64,000 nt of DNA from Urechis unicinctus (lineage: Eukaryota; Annelida; Polychaeta; Xenopneusta; Urechidae), in NCBI GenBank assembly GCA_034190875.2, contig CM067344.1, forward strand, positions 74,606,178 to 74,670,177, read 5' to 3'. How positions within the stretch are numbered: the first letter of the stretch is position 1; each line of letters begins with the position of its first letter. The translations under genes were made by a program, and so were the position numbers. Under the pieces are notes generated by a model, which saw nothing but the letters and a program-made list of their open reading frames with translations, ran no database searches and was not told the DNA's origin. Shown here one piece after another: positions 1-10,742 of the stretch.

Positions 1-1255
1 AATCTACACCATAGAATCACAAATATGTAACTATTCACACTTTGAAGAAGAAAAAAATACTTACAAATGACCTGAAATTAATAAATAATTTTACGATAGC
101 TTATGAATTACTGAAATATACAATCACTTATATCAGCCTTAAGATATCAGCGGCTTCTTTCAAATAACATAATTTCATTCTCTCATGACGATGTTACATA
201 GATCGAGTTGTTTACTTGTTTTTAACCCTTACAAGCCATACGACGGGGCAATCTTTTTGAACAAACCCTTTTCGAGGGAGATATTCGCACCAAATAGAAA
301 GTATGAACGTTCTGGCAATGTTCATTAAAATTATTGCCGGTCTGTCAGCTTGACTCCTATAATAAGCAAGTCTGGAAGCACTTGTTAAATGCCGTTTAGC
401 GGAACACTTATAACGCAACTTTCTCAATAAATCGCACCATGGTTTCCGACACAAAAATATTTCCTTTACTAATCGTTTCACCAAAAAAATACCGTTTAAT
501 AAAGTTCCTCACAAGCTGTTAACTTGAAAGCTTGTTCCGCATGGTATCATTGGCAAAGCACTCACATGGCCATAAGATGACTGAGTCAAGGAAGACAGAG
601 AGTTGTGATAAATGTGGTGGACTTCAGTTGGACTGCTAGGTTAATGCAACTAACAGCATACCTCAACGGTCAGTCCTAGTACCAGAACTCTGCCTAATCT
701 GTACTAATTAAGTAGATAGTGATTTTGTTGATAATAATAAAGCCGCAACATTGTGCTCGATGGTGACCAAAGAACGGGCTTAAATGTATCCCAATATCTC
801 GGGAAATATAGTAACAGCATTCGGAGGATAATGGTACATTTTGAATACCTAATGGGTTCATCTTTAGGAAGCCTTTGAAAGAGAACTATAAGTTGATTTT
901 GTTTCCGTCTGCTACCATTAACACTCATATTTGTCAATTTGTTTCGCAGAATAAGCTTTTCGGCAGGAGTAGGTGATTAGAAGTCAAATTTCTCTAAATT
1001 GTCAGCCACAGCCTCCGCCATGATGAATTTGTTGACGTCATTGGTTGCCGCACTCAACGCTGATAGGAAGAGTAAAGGCTTATCAAAGACTGCATGTGCA
1101 AGGGATTTAGTTATGTTAGTCATGAAAAGGCATCCATACTTGGCGGAAGGTAGGGGTATCATAGAATTAAGAAGAAAGAGTTGTCACTTGTCTGCTTTGA
1201 TTGATTCCAACAGCTTAGCGAACAGATGGAGAAAACCAGTTGTATCTGCATTTTA
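1..1255. other. Intergenic stretch, no supported gene
   Basis: Only short open frames occur (for example 90 codons at 212-484 on the minus strand and 85 codons at 999-1256 on the plus strand). None shows a recognisable domain, a convincing splice border or a paired exon. The sequence is AT-rich and I see nothing functional in it. Confidence 0.5.
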
Positions 1256-1532
1256 GGGGGGGGGGGGGTACACTTAAGTGTATAGAGGTAGTATATATGT
1301 GCCGCGCGACGGGGTATGCTTTTTCGGCCACTCGACTTGTACGACGGGTTTTTGGGCCTCATACTTGTACGACGGGGTATGTTTTTCAGCTTCAATCTGT
1401 ACGACGGGTTATACATTCGCATAATACCTTGTACGACGGGGTATGCTTTTAGCCATTTTGACCTTGTACGACGGGTACGGGTTTTCGAGGTCCCGCGGCA
1501 CACCCCTATCCAGAATTGCCCCCCCCCCCCCC
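1256..1532 (+). repeat. G-run/C-run bracketed CpG-rich repeat module, copy 1
   Basis: The module opens with 13 G and closes with 14 C. Next to the G-run is the palindrome TACACTTAAGTGTA. Inside are about six loosely spaced copies of a short unit close to TTGTACGACGGGGTATGC. The far end reads TCGAGGTCCCGCGGCACACC just before the C-run. The same module occurs in reverse orientation at 7729-7942 and 9751-9966. It has no coding capacity; the open frames across it are by-products of the repeat. This copy lacks the transposon ends that surround copy 3. Confidence 0.8.
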
Positions 1533-1806
1533 GGGGATAAAGGTATAATGATTTTAATCTGACGCTATTGCTTTCATTTACCACCACTGCATTTGCACTT
1601 ATGGTTCAAATGGTCTTCTCTCCTCGGTAAAAAAACATCATCCACATGTCATGGGAGTCGCCTTTGTAAATCAAGGAATTATGTTTTTAAATACGACAGA
1701 AACATAACAGCTGTTAAATCTAAGTGTCTTCAAATTGAGTTTTGATCCGAGAACAAGCGAATAATGATAACAAAGTAATTTTCCTACAAAGGAAAAAATG
1801 CATAGT

Positions 1807-1812
1807 TTTATT
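1807..1812 (-). promoter_or_regulatory. Candidate polyadenylation signal of the first ankyrin/SOCS gene
   Basis: On the minus strand this reads AATAAA, about 215 bases downstream of the stop codon at 2028. That would give a short 3' UTR. It rests on position and hexamer only. Confidence 0.45.
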
Positions 1813-2027
1813 CTGTTCACATACAAATATTTCGTCATGACATAAATGTCCTAAATACAATACACAGGTCAGATCACCAAACGATGAATCCATCTAAGTT
1901 TGAATGTGTACGTGTGTGTACAATCTAGTTCCGCTTGAATATCACACGCTAGTAATTATGTATATTAGTAGCTGTGTATAAAATGATTGACACATAAGTC
2001 CAAAATCAACTTTACTCTGATTCTTCC

Positions 2028-3632
2028 TCAATAAGCATTGTTAAAAAACAATTCCTTGCAAAAGGATTCTTCCATTGTACGCAAATTACAACGCTGACTC
2101 TGTACAAAGGCAGGCAAAGCTATAGATTCTTCCATTATGATCTGTGCTCGTTCAACTTTCATGTCATCAAATTCTGGAAAGTTCAGGTATGTTTTCAGTG
2201 GTTTTGCAATAGGAAGAAGAGAGATTTTCTCCTTTGCGAAATGACCAAGAGTACCTCTGATCGCCAGCCGACAATATTGGGCAAGGGGTGCAGGGTTTGT
2301 TTTGAAATCAATGAAAGGTTGCACAACGTCTTCATGGTCATAGAAAGCCACAACGTCAGTTTCCATCATGGGGCATAATTCTGAGCACTTGATTTGGGAT
2401 CCTGCGAGCATGAGTATACGAACCATGGACATGTAGCCACTGCAGATAGCGAACGACATGGGACAGTTCCGGCCACTGGTGCAAGGCGTGTAGTAGCCCG
2501 CGCACATCAAGGGTTTGTCAACATCAACATTGGCACGTATTAGTTCGATAAGTATTTTTTGACGTGCCTCGGCATAGATTGGTACGATGTCGATGAGACA
2601 CGTGTGTATGGCTGCCATTCCCATCCTCCCTGTGACATCAGGGTCGGCCTTGTACTTCAGCAACTTCTCTACTGAACTCAAATGACTCATGGATATCGCT
2701 AACATAAGAGGTGTCACGCCAAAGAATCCAAATTCATCCGGATCTTCGCCAGCATTCAGCAATACCTCCAGACACTCAGTAAAATCTTTAAAAGTAGCCA
2801 GACCTAGAGCTGTGCCGTTAAGACCATCAATACTGCTGCGATCACAATTTGCATCTATAAGCATTCGTAATGCAACAGGATTGTTGCATTTGATACTGTA
2901 AACAAAAGCTGTGCAGTTATTTCTATCAACCACTTCCAAGTCGATACCTGCCTCTATAAGGTACCGGAGTACACTGGATTTATTATGGTCCACAGCATAA
3001 TGCAATGCCGTCCTTCCGTTGCCATCTTGTCTGTCTATCGCGGCCTTATGAGAGAGTAGCGTTTTCAGTATGTCCGGATGGTTGAACTGTGAAGCAAGAA
3101 TAAGAGCAGTACTCCCTTGACCGTCCGGGACGTCAATAGATGCCTTGGCAGCAAGAAGAACATCTACAACCTCTCTTAGGCCCCGTGCAGCAGCAAAATG
3201 CAATGCGGTCTCACCTCTGGAATTGCTCAAATTCACTTTTGCTCCACCATGCAACAGAGTTTTTAAAATGGATTTGTTTCCTTTCCTTGCAGCCAGCACA
3301 AGTGGACTGTGACCATCATCGTTGAAAGTATTCAACTCTGACCCATGCATCAGCAGTTTCTTCATGCATCCAACATTGCCACTAGATGCTGCCAGGTGAA
3401 TGGGAAGCTGACCCTTCTTGTCAACTGCGTTAACATTGCAGCCGATTTTGAGTGCATTCTCTATAAGATGTTCATCATTTTGCTCAATGGCCAAGTGCAG
3501 ATATGTACAACCCTCCAAGTCGACATAGTGTGGATCTATCTTGGGACGGTATTCTCCGTTCCCCGACGGAAACTGAGCGAATGATTGCTTGCATCTTTCA
3601 ACATTGGCAGGTTTGTAGATTTTTCGGTACAT
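2028..3632 (-). CDS. Ankyrin repeat and SOCS box (ASB-like) protein, 534 aa
   Basis: A single uninterrupted coding exon. After about 40 N-terminal residues come about nine clear ankyrin repeats (roughly residues 43-340) with typical cores such as GQLPIHLAASSGNVGC and GRTALHYAVDHNKSSVL, followed by two or three degenerate repeats. A SOCS box lies at about residues 447-488 (LAQYCRLAIRGTLGHF, then LPIAKPLKTYL), and a tail of about 46 residues follows. In ASB proteins the ankyrin face binds the substrate and the SOCS box recruits Elongin B/C and Cullin-5 to form a ubiquitin ligase. Just upstream of the ATG, a splice acceptor (TTTCAG) at about 3662 shows that a 5' UTR intron precedes the coding exon, so this is probably not a recent retrocopy. 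The gene at 10743-12341 is a close paralogue with the same layout. I cannot assign a specific ASB number; the substrate is unknown. Confidence 0.9.
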   Translation of the reverse strand: MYRKIYKPANVERCKQSFAQFPSGNGEYRPKIDPHYVDLEGCTYLHLAIEQNDEHLIENALKIGCNVNAVDKKGQLPIHLAASSGNVGCMKKLLMHGSELNTFNDDGHSPLVLAARKGNKSILKTLLHGGAKVNLSNSRGETALHFAAARGLREVVDVLLAAKASIDVPDGQGSTALILASQFNHPDILKTLLSHKAAIDRQDGNGRTALHYAVDHNKSSVLRYLIEAGIDLEVVDRNNCTAFVYSIKCNNPVALRMLIDANCDRSSIDGLNGTALGLATFKDFTECLEVLLNAGEDPDEFGFFGVTPLMLAISMSHLSSVEKLLKYKADPDVTGRMGMAAIHTCLIDIVPIYAEARQKILIELIRANVDVDKPLMCAGYYTPCTSGRNCPMSFAICSGYMSMVRILMLAGSQIKCSELCPMMETDVVAFYDHEDVVQPFIDFKTNPAPLAQYCRLAIRGTLGHFAKEKISLLPIAKPLKTYLNFPEFDDMKVERAQIIMEESIALPAFVQSQRCNLRTMEESFCKELFFNNAY

Positions 3633-3700
3633 CTTCTTCGGAATCAGTATCCAAGTATCTGAAACAATAAATGAATTGAAGATCGATTTCTAGCTGAGTA

Positions 3701-3839
3701 TCACAACAATCCGGTTGAAGACTTCTCTTATCTAGGCATCCAACGATTTTAATGTGTAACTGGACTACAATCACAACAATCGGGTTGAAGACTTCTCTTA
3801 TCTAGGCATCCAACGATTTTAATGTGTAACTGGACTACA
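3701..3839. repeat. 70-bp tandem duplication
   Basis: Two adjacent copies (3701-3770 and 3771-3839), each starting TCACAACAATC, differ at only a few bases. They lie in the 5' UTR intron or promoter side of the first ankyrin/SOCS gene, so the duplication is young. No function is visible. Confidence 0.85.
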
Positions 3840-6800
3840 GCTGGCGAGCATCATAATAAGAGAAAAAATTATCTCTCAAAAACAGGTCTACATTGATTCT
3901 CAATCTCGCAAGTTCGGGTGAATATCTTGGGCAAGTGCTTTTACTGTGGATAATTGCTTGATTTGTGTGCGGGAGTCTCATATCTAAAAGTAGCCATGGT
4001 CTGTACACTTCTAAAATAAATGCTCATGGTATTTACATATAATTTTAATAGCTCTGTAAGCTGCTCATAGATGGCTAAAATTTAAAGTCATTGTTAGCGA
4101 TGGGTAATATGGCGATTTTACAAGTATGCCTATGATGACTAAAACATACGGTAGTTTTTTCTGAGGATAGAGATATGCAAGTATATCATTTAGAAGAAGT
4201 GTAATATTTTGACTGTAAATTAGCGTAGAAGGACATGGCTTCGTAGCTAGCTCCGGGTTGCGATAGAAGGTAATTCGCATATACCCTAATACAGAAGATA
4301 TGCGAAGCCACGAAAATATTATAACACACCACTGTGTTCCAAATACGGACCAAATGCACGTGAAGTATTAAAGCTTTAAATAGAACTAACGTACATTAAT
4401 GAGGTTACAACTGTGCTATCACTCGTATTTTCTGTTTGGTCTCGGTAAACACTCAACAAGTCCTTTCTCTGCTATCAAACTGACACTCAGTTGAAGAATT
4501 GACGCCCAAATGTTGGTGGACTGCGTTGGTGGTGCCCGCTGTGTCAGCTGACAAGCCTTAAACCCATTAACAGGTGAACTGCCTTTAACCACCGTTGGGC
4601 ACACGCTCAGTGCGTCATTGGGCACAAAGGACAGGCCGCAAGGTTCTCTGTAATATTGATCCGCTAGTAGGCTCGCATGATGTGCTGCTGTCTGATTGGA
4701 TGGGATGTATGCGAATACTGCAGACCACATACGCAGACATCTCTGTACAGTAGATATGATGACTGAATCATGCTCTTATATAGCTATACAATATGAAAAC
4801 GTTGTCAACACGGACTTTATATTTACCAATGTTGGCCTTTTCAAGGACTGCGATATCCAACGTCCTTGACCGAGTCTATCAAATTATCGATGCTGGGTGC
4901 AGCTTGTTGTAGCAGGGTATTTTCACAACATCGAGTTCAGTTCCAGATGACGATGCACTCAATGGCTGTATGTCATGAGTAACCACAATCTAGCTCACTA
5001 GTCTAGATAAGTGGCTATGTCGTCTAATCGATTATTCCAGACACAGTAATCTAACCAAGTTGAACGAACAGACGCGAATAGTCTGATATCTACCAGTCTA
5101 CCTGCGCTTTAACTGCGCGTCGTGTCACCATGAGTAGTATAGACTATGCCGGCATTAGCTCCTATGGCAATGGCTCGGGCAATCGCGCGTGACTCGTGTA
5201 ACTGTAACTCACCAGACGTATTTTATTGGTTGGTACTGTTAGATTACCACAGGAGAGAGTGTGTATTTAAAGTGATTCTCCAATCATTAACATTGTTGTT
5301 CTCTTTAATATCGTGTTCTCTTCGTCGGGCGCGGCTTTATTGATGCACATTTTGGTCACGTCAGAGATCAAGCCTTACTCCAGACGATTTTTTGTTTACA
5401 CCGCGCTTTGGAATTTCTCGTTTAAGTTTCACTGATTGTTGCTTAGGAATATGGCACTCTGTGTTGCTTTCGGAAGTAACCAGAAAAATAAACATTTGAA
5501 GAAGAGAAGAAGGATTTTCAACTCACCGAAATACGCAAAGCCATCTGGTTTTCCGAGTGAAAGAGACAAGACCGATGAAAACGCTGACAGGAAACACGTC
5601 ATTTTCCGGGTTCCCAGTCTCGTCGAACTGTGGCAGTGAACGACTTTCATTTAATTTGGGATAAGACAAAAATATATTATTTCCCGTAGAACCTTACTTT
5701 TCCATCATTATGATTGCCTGGTGTTTATGATATATATCAAGTTATCTTTATGTAGTTAATCTTACTTTCATTCTTCATTGAAGAACACTGCAAGACTATC
5801 ATGCAGGTAGTGTGGCGCTGTCACACAATTTGGCTAAAGTTAAGTCACTAATGGTGGCTGACTTGTCAGGGGCATCCCTAAATAGGGTAAATGGTATAAT
5901 TGTAACTTAATAGAAATGAGGTTTGAACTTAATTTCTCTTACGTCTGTGGTTGCATCTTATACAGAAAATTCTACTCAAGTCTCCTCAGAAGTACTTTAG
6001 GTATCCAACATTGATAGTGGTTGCCCAGCCCAACAATGGATTGACATCACCACACCATAGTTGGCCTAGTGTTTGGATAAAGGTTCTGACTCTGAGCCCT
6101 GAACATGTTATATCATCAAATAATTGCTATATGAGTGTAATAGTACAGACAAAATGCTATGATTATCAGATTGTAGTCTCATTTGCTTTCAGGTCCCATG
6201 TGTAGTAGTTAAACACAATCATATATGTGTATATGTGGTGGTTCTAATGGTCTTGATATGTTATATGTTATTACACTGAAAAGGCTAATAGCTCGAAGGT
6301 ATGAAATATATCTGCAAGGGCCTTGTTATGGAAGTCAGTACTCAGTAGTCTTGGTTTCATGAACTGAGCAAAAAGACCGCGATATGACCGAAAGATGCTC
6401 ATAACCCAATGTCCTTGTTTTCTGACCGCTTTCAGTATTGCAAGTCTTCCACCTCTTTTGGCTATGGAACGTACTCGACATTTTTCACTAAATCCTTTTT
6501 CCGAACCAAAAAAATCACTGGTATGATCAAATTAATATTATATTGTTTACATTATATAGATGATATTCTAAACCGGGACAATGTTTAGTTTCTAATGGAC
6601 ATGTTGTGAACTTACAAGCAACATGAATTTCCTGCTCATATTGATATGTTATGTTTGGTGATTCCAAAGAGGTAACATGTTGGCATGCTATTCATATATC
6701 AACTCAATATTTGAAGAAAAAAAACCATCAACTTGTACTTGGCATGTCATTATTGTTATGCCTACACGCCATCTACTGTCAGTGGTGATAAAATCCAGTA

Positions 6801-7622
6801 TGACCATTACAATTTTCGTGTTTATAACAAATTGTCATGCATGACAAGATTCATAGTTTATAGTGGAATGGTTTGATCCTTCCGAAAACTCTCTATACAG
6901 ACCAGATGATTCATAATTGTCAATTATTCATTCAAGACAAACAAAAAATTATTGCATTTACTTGAGACGTGGATAGAGATGGTAAATTGATTCTTATCTT
7001 TCTAGTGTACTTCAGATGTCTTGTATCTACTTAGTGGACATCTTGTATTTAAAATAAGAAAAAATGGATTTAAGATACACATTCGATCGTCAAAGGTTCA
7101 TAAAAACACGCATTCAAGGTCGCGTGTATATCGCCTTGCAGATTCTCTCGGCATAATTCCACGTTGTTCACAAGGACACCAAACTAATGTTTCAAGTCGT
7201 CGCCCATCCGTTTTGAAATCAGTCCCGTGCCATGGGCTTTCGGCGATACTACCTCATTCATTTGTTCATTCGCCTTTTTAAATCCTTTTTCCGAACCAAA
7301 CGTCTTCTTCTTCGGCTCGAATCGGTAAGGCAGAAGTTGTCCACCAACCGCAACACAGTGCATAAAAATAGTCTGTACCAAGCTAAATTCCAGCCACACG
7401 CAACACGAATTACTGATCGACAACGCCCTGTCTGTAAACAACGCGACCGTTTGCTGGCGCTATTTGCACCTGTGACGTCACACAACAAAAATGGCAGCGA
7501 CTGTGGAATCATCCCCGGACTAAGCGTCCGAAAAAAACATCCTTACTATAGATCGCGCTGTCTTTAAAACCCTGGAATGATCAATAAGTTATTAAAGTCC
7601 ACGATATTCATTATAATTTCAT
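3840..7622. other. Intergenic stretch with no supported gene
   Basis: Small open frames are present, for example 103 codons at 4419-4730 (-) and 67 codons at 5436-5639 (+). The latter starts MALCVAFGSNQKNKHLKKRR and is basic, but it lacks the cysteine/histidine pattern of a THAP finger and has no partner exon. A 21-bp string, AAATCCTTTTTCCGAACCAAA, occurs near 6488 and again near 7280. A TGACGTCA palindrome (CRE-like) at 7473-7480 precedes an ATG in a good context that reads only nine codons before a stop. It could be a promoter or first-exon remnant, but nothing downstream supports a gene. Confidence 0.45.
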
Positions 7623-7631
7623 TCAATTGGC

Positions 7632-7683
7632 TAGCCCTACAAGACGTCTGGTATATATTCATATTACCGTTCGTCCGGAGCTA
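7632..7683 (-). mobile_element. 52-bp minimal copy of the TAGC-end miniature element
   Basis: Read on the minus strand this starts TAGCTCCGGACGAACGGTAA and ends AGACGTCTTGTAGGGCTA. These are the two termini of the 827-bp element at 9447-10273 joined almost directly. It is flanked by perfect 9-bp direct repeats TCAATTGGC (7623-7631 and 7684-7692), the footprint of insertion. It has no coding capacity and would need a transposase in trans. Confidence 0.8.
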
Positions 7684-7728
7684 TCAATTGGCTAGAATAT
7701 CACTTCAAGGCGATATAAACTTAGCTAT

Positions 7729-8236
7729 GCACTTGCCCTAACTCGGATAGGGGTGTGCCGCGGGACCTCGAAAACCCGTACCCGTTGTACAAGTTGAGAA
7801 TGGCAAAAAGTATACCCCGTCGTACAAGGTATTATGCGAATGTATAACCCGTCGTACAAGTCGAGATGCCGAAAAAACTTACCCCTTCGTGCGGCACATG
7901 TATACTATCTCTATACACTTAAGCGCCCCCCCCCCCCCCCCCGGGCTTAGCATTAGTCGTCGTCATTCTAAGCATGCGCAATGCACGTGGTCTTGAACTG
8001 GAAAACAAACATGTTGCTGTGTTTCGGACTTTTTACCCCTTCCCAAATTGATCGAGCTATAAATAATTACCATGGTTTAAATCCCCCGCCGAAAAGGGAT
8101 AAAATTGTCTGTAAAACATCATTGCATTCTATAACTCCATCACTTGGGTATGTTTGGTGTTTGGTAGTTGTCTGAATCGATCTAAAAAAAAATTCATTGC
8201 GTCGTATTAAGAGAAAGTAGACGTCTTGTAGGGCTA
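7729..8236 (+). mobile_element. 5'-truncated copy of the TAGC-end element with the CpG repeat module inside
   Basis: From about 7729 to 8236 the sequence follows the element at 9751-10273 with scattered substitutions. It holds the repeat module with its long C-run (7926-7942), the shared block starting near GCATGCGCAATG, and the terminus GACGTCTTGTAGGGCTA. The upstream part with the TAGCTCC terminus is missing, and no direct repeat of the right flank is visible on the left. An open frame at 7981-8175 lies in it and is not considered a gene. Confidence 0.7.
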
Positions 8237-9436
8237 GTACTTGGGATGCTCAGCATTATTTAATCCATAATTGAATGATCCACGGAGTGACCAACCCCGC
8301 CAGAGTTGGCTGATAAGATATTGAATAAACCAGACTAACTGGGAACAGCAGTTTTTAATATAAATATTTATACACATTCTGACCTTGTAGCTGACTTAGT
8401 TTCCCCACCCACCTGAGTTGTTGCGTGGATCGTCACTCAGTCTCACTACCACTTGAGTTTCCACAGTAGGTGCTGCTCTCGGTACAGGTTACGCGTAATG
8501 CTGACATGACCCCGTCCCTCGCGCGTTGTGTATTTGGTCTATATAGCCTAAAATATTGACATAATATGATTCCTCTGGTGGAAATAAGAGAACGAGGGTG
8601 AATAATCATTGCGTGCCTGGACCGTGGCATGTTTGCAAAGCTAACGCGGTGTCTTCTTCTCTGTTGAAGTACACGCAGTGTAGACTTACCCTGACAACCC
8701 AGAGGGCTGCCATCGTCTGGTTGGTCCAATACTTGATTTAGTAGTATGTATGACACGATGTGGGTTCACTTAGACATCTCAGTGTGCAGACGTCCAGCTA
8801 ATGCATCCTTTTGGACAAACTACGGCCTCAATGCGTGAATAATTTAGTATGAGGTAAAAATTACTCCACAAGCGACTACAATCTCTTGGTTTCTGCACGC
8901 CCTATCGTGATTCTATCCCGATAAAAATATGTCATAGACGGCGTACAGACAGTGCATTTAGTATATGGGGCGACTGTGAACGCTGTTTCTAAGGAAACCC
9001 GTTACGAAGCGACTCTCATGATTGATTTATTGATGTATGTAAGCCTATTCACATGATTTTCCCCTAAACCTTGTCTTTATCATAAAGTTAATGACTTTAC
9101 TTTGATTTAATTGGTACACTTTAAAGGCTCATGGGGCCTTGAAATTATTTAAAAGTTTGTCTTGAAACAGGGCTAGATTGGAGAGACATGTGGTAAACTG
9201 TTGCTAACTGCATTTATAATATTCCACAAGCTATATTGACAAAACATGCCATAAAATATTCCTCATTTGGGGTTAAGGGCACTGATAACCACTCTAATCT
9301 AGGGTCCCACCTGACCTCATTTTGTCTGAACAAAAAAGTACAATAGGTTGCCTAATTGTTATAAAGGAGGTGGACATGGTACAAGATATTTTCATCAGTT
9401 TTTCATAGGTTTATGCAAGTTGTGCGGCTTTGACTT
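8237..9436. other. Intergenic stretch with diverged repeat sequence
   Basis: No gene is supported. The stretch around 9230-9330 matches, loosely, the repeat family seen at 13.4-14.2 kb (phrases close to AAGGGCACTGATAACCACTC and CTAATCTAGGGTCCCACCTG). The open frame at 8433-8756 (-) shows no recognisable features. Confidence 0.5.
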
Positions 9437-9446
9437 GCCAGACTGG

Positions 9447-10273
9447 AGCTCCGGTCGAACGGTAATATAAATATATACCGTTCTGATACAACATTATACG
9501 CGCGTCGGCGAAAACGCGTTTGGGTTGAAGCTGTTGAAGTGCTACTCTACGCATCTAAAAAATTACATATATCAAGAGCCTTTACATAAAAAAGTCTATG
9601 CGCACCAAAAACTTACACCCACTCGTCGCTATTCTTCAATAAATGCCATCGATATATCGTTTCCGAAAAATCGCGATACGATCAATTTGATACGATGTCT
9701 GCCATTTTGGAAAATATTAATTCCCGCGATTTCCCGCATTGCCTTAGCATCCCGGGGGGGGGCACTTGCACTAACTCGGATAGGGGTGTGCCGCGGGACC
9801 TCGAAAACCCGTACCCGTTGTAAAAGTTGAGAATGGCAAAAAGTATATCCCGTCGTACAAGGTATTATGCGAATGTATAACCCGTCGTACAAGTCGAGAG
9901 GCCGAAAAAACATGCCCCTTCGTGCGGCACATGTATATTATCTCTATACACTTAAGTGCCCCCCCCGTGCTTAGCATGAGACTTCGTCATTCTGAGCATG
10001 CGCAATGCGCGTGGTCTTGAACTTGATAACAAACATGTTGCTGTGTTTCTGACTTTTTACCGCTTCCCAAATTGATCGAGCTATAAATAATTACCATGGA
10101 TGAAATCCCCCGCCGAAAAGGGATAAAATTGTCTGTAAAACAGCATTGCATTCTATAACTCTATAACTTGGATATGTTTGGTGTTTGGTAGTTGTCTGAA
10201 TCGATCTCAAAATTTTTACATTGCGTCGTTTTCAGAAAGAGCAAGACGTCTACTCAGACATCTTGTAGGGCTA
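9447..10273 (+). mobile_element. Full-length 827-bp non-autonomous transposon (TAGC-end family)
   Basis: It begins AGCTCCGGTCGAACGGTAAT and ends ACATCTTGTAGGGCTA. Perfect 10-bp direct repeats GCCAGACTGG flank it (9437-9446 and 10274-10283). Just inside the left end is a near-palindrome around ACGGTAATATAAATATATACCGT. The interior holds copy 3 of the G/C-run module at 9751-9966. No transposase frame is present. Target duplications of 9-11 bp with very short inverted termini resemble Mutator-like elements, but the superfamily assignment is inference. Confidence 0.85.
9751..9966 (-). repeat. G-run/C-run bracketed CpG-rich repeat module, copy 3
   Basis: The module opens CCCGGGGGGGGG and closes with eight C after CACTTAAGTG. 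Inside are four spaced units around CCCGTCGTACAAG. It is the reverse complement of copy 1 with two units fewer, and it lies within the 827-bp transposon. Confidence 0.8.
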
Positions 10274-10610
10274 GCCAGACTGGCTCTAACAACAAGGGGT
10301 CCCTATTGCAATGCTATACAAGATAAGCACCTTTTTTAGGAGTGAATAAAATGGGAATATCAAACACTTCACAAATAACAGTTTAGTCTCGCAATAGTCT
10401 GTACACATTTCTGGGTATGGACAACACCCAGTATGAAATATGATGCAAATTTATTAATCATGTGAAATTATAACAAATATAATGCTGCATTAACAAACAA
10501 AATAATCAAGCACCACCATTGTGGACATTATCTTGAAATAAGTATGACTGATAAGTAGAAATCTGATAGGAATAAAATGTGACAGCAATATAATAAATCA
10601 GTTTAAATAT

Positions 10611-10688
10611 CCAAATTATGTTAACATGCTTTGTGGGTAGTAAAATGATCCAAATTATGTTAACATGTTTTGTGGGTAGTAAAATGAT
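10611..10688. repeat. 39-bp tandem duplication
   Basis: Two adjacent, almost identical copies begin CCAAATTATGTTAACATG. They lie just 3' of the second ankyrin/SOCS gene, within its probable 3' UTR. A candidate minus-strand AATAAA is at 10450-10455. Confidence 0.8.
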
Positions 10689-10742
10689 CCTGTCAATAAG
10701 ACAGATTTGACACCCCTTATGACCACAACCAAATACATTGCC

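Noticed and set aside
5436..5639. 67-codon frame starting MALCVAFGSN as a THAP-type zinc finger
   Set aside because: The C2CH spacing is missing and there is no neighbouring exon; the antisense frame is equally open.
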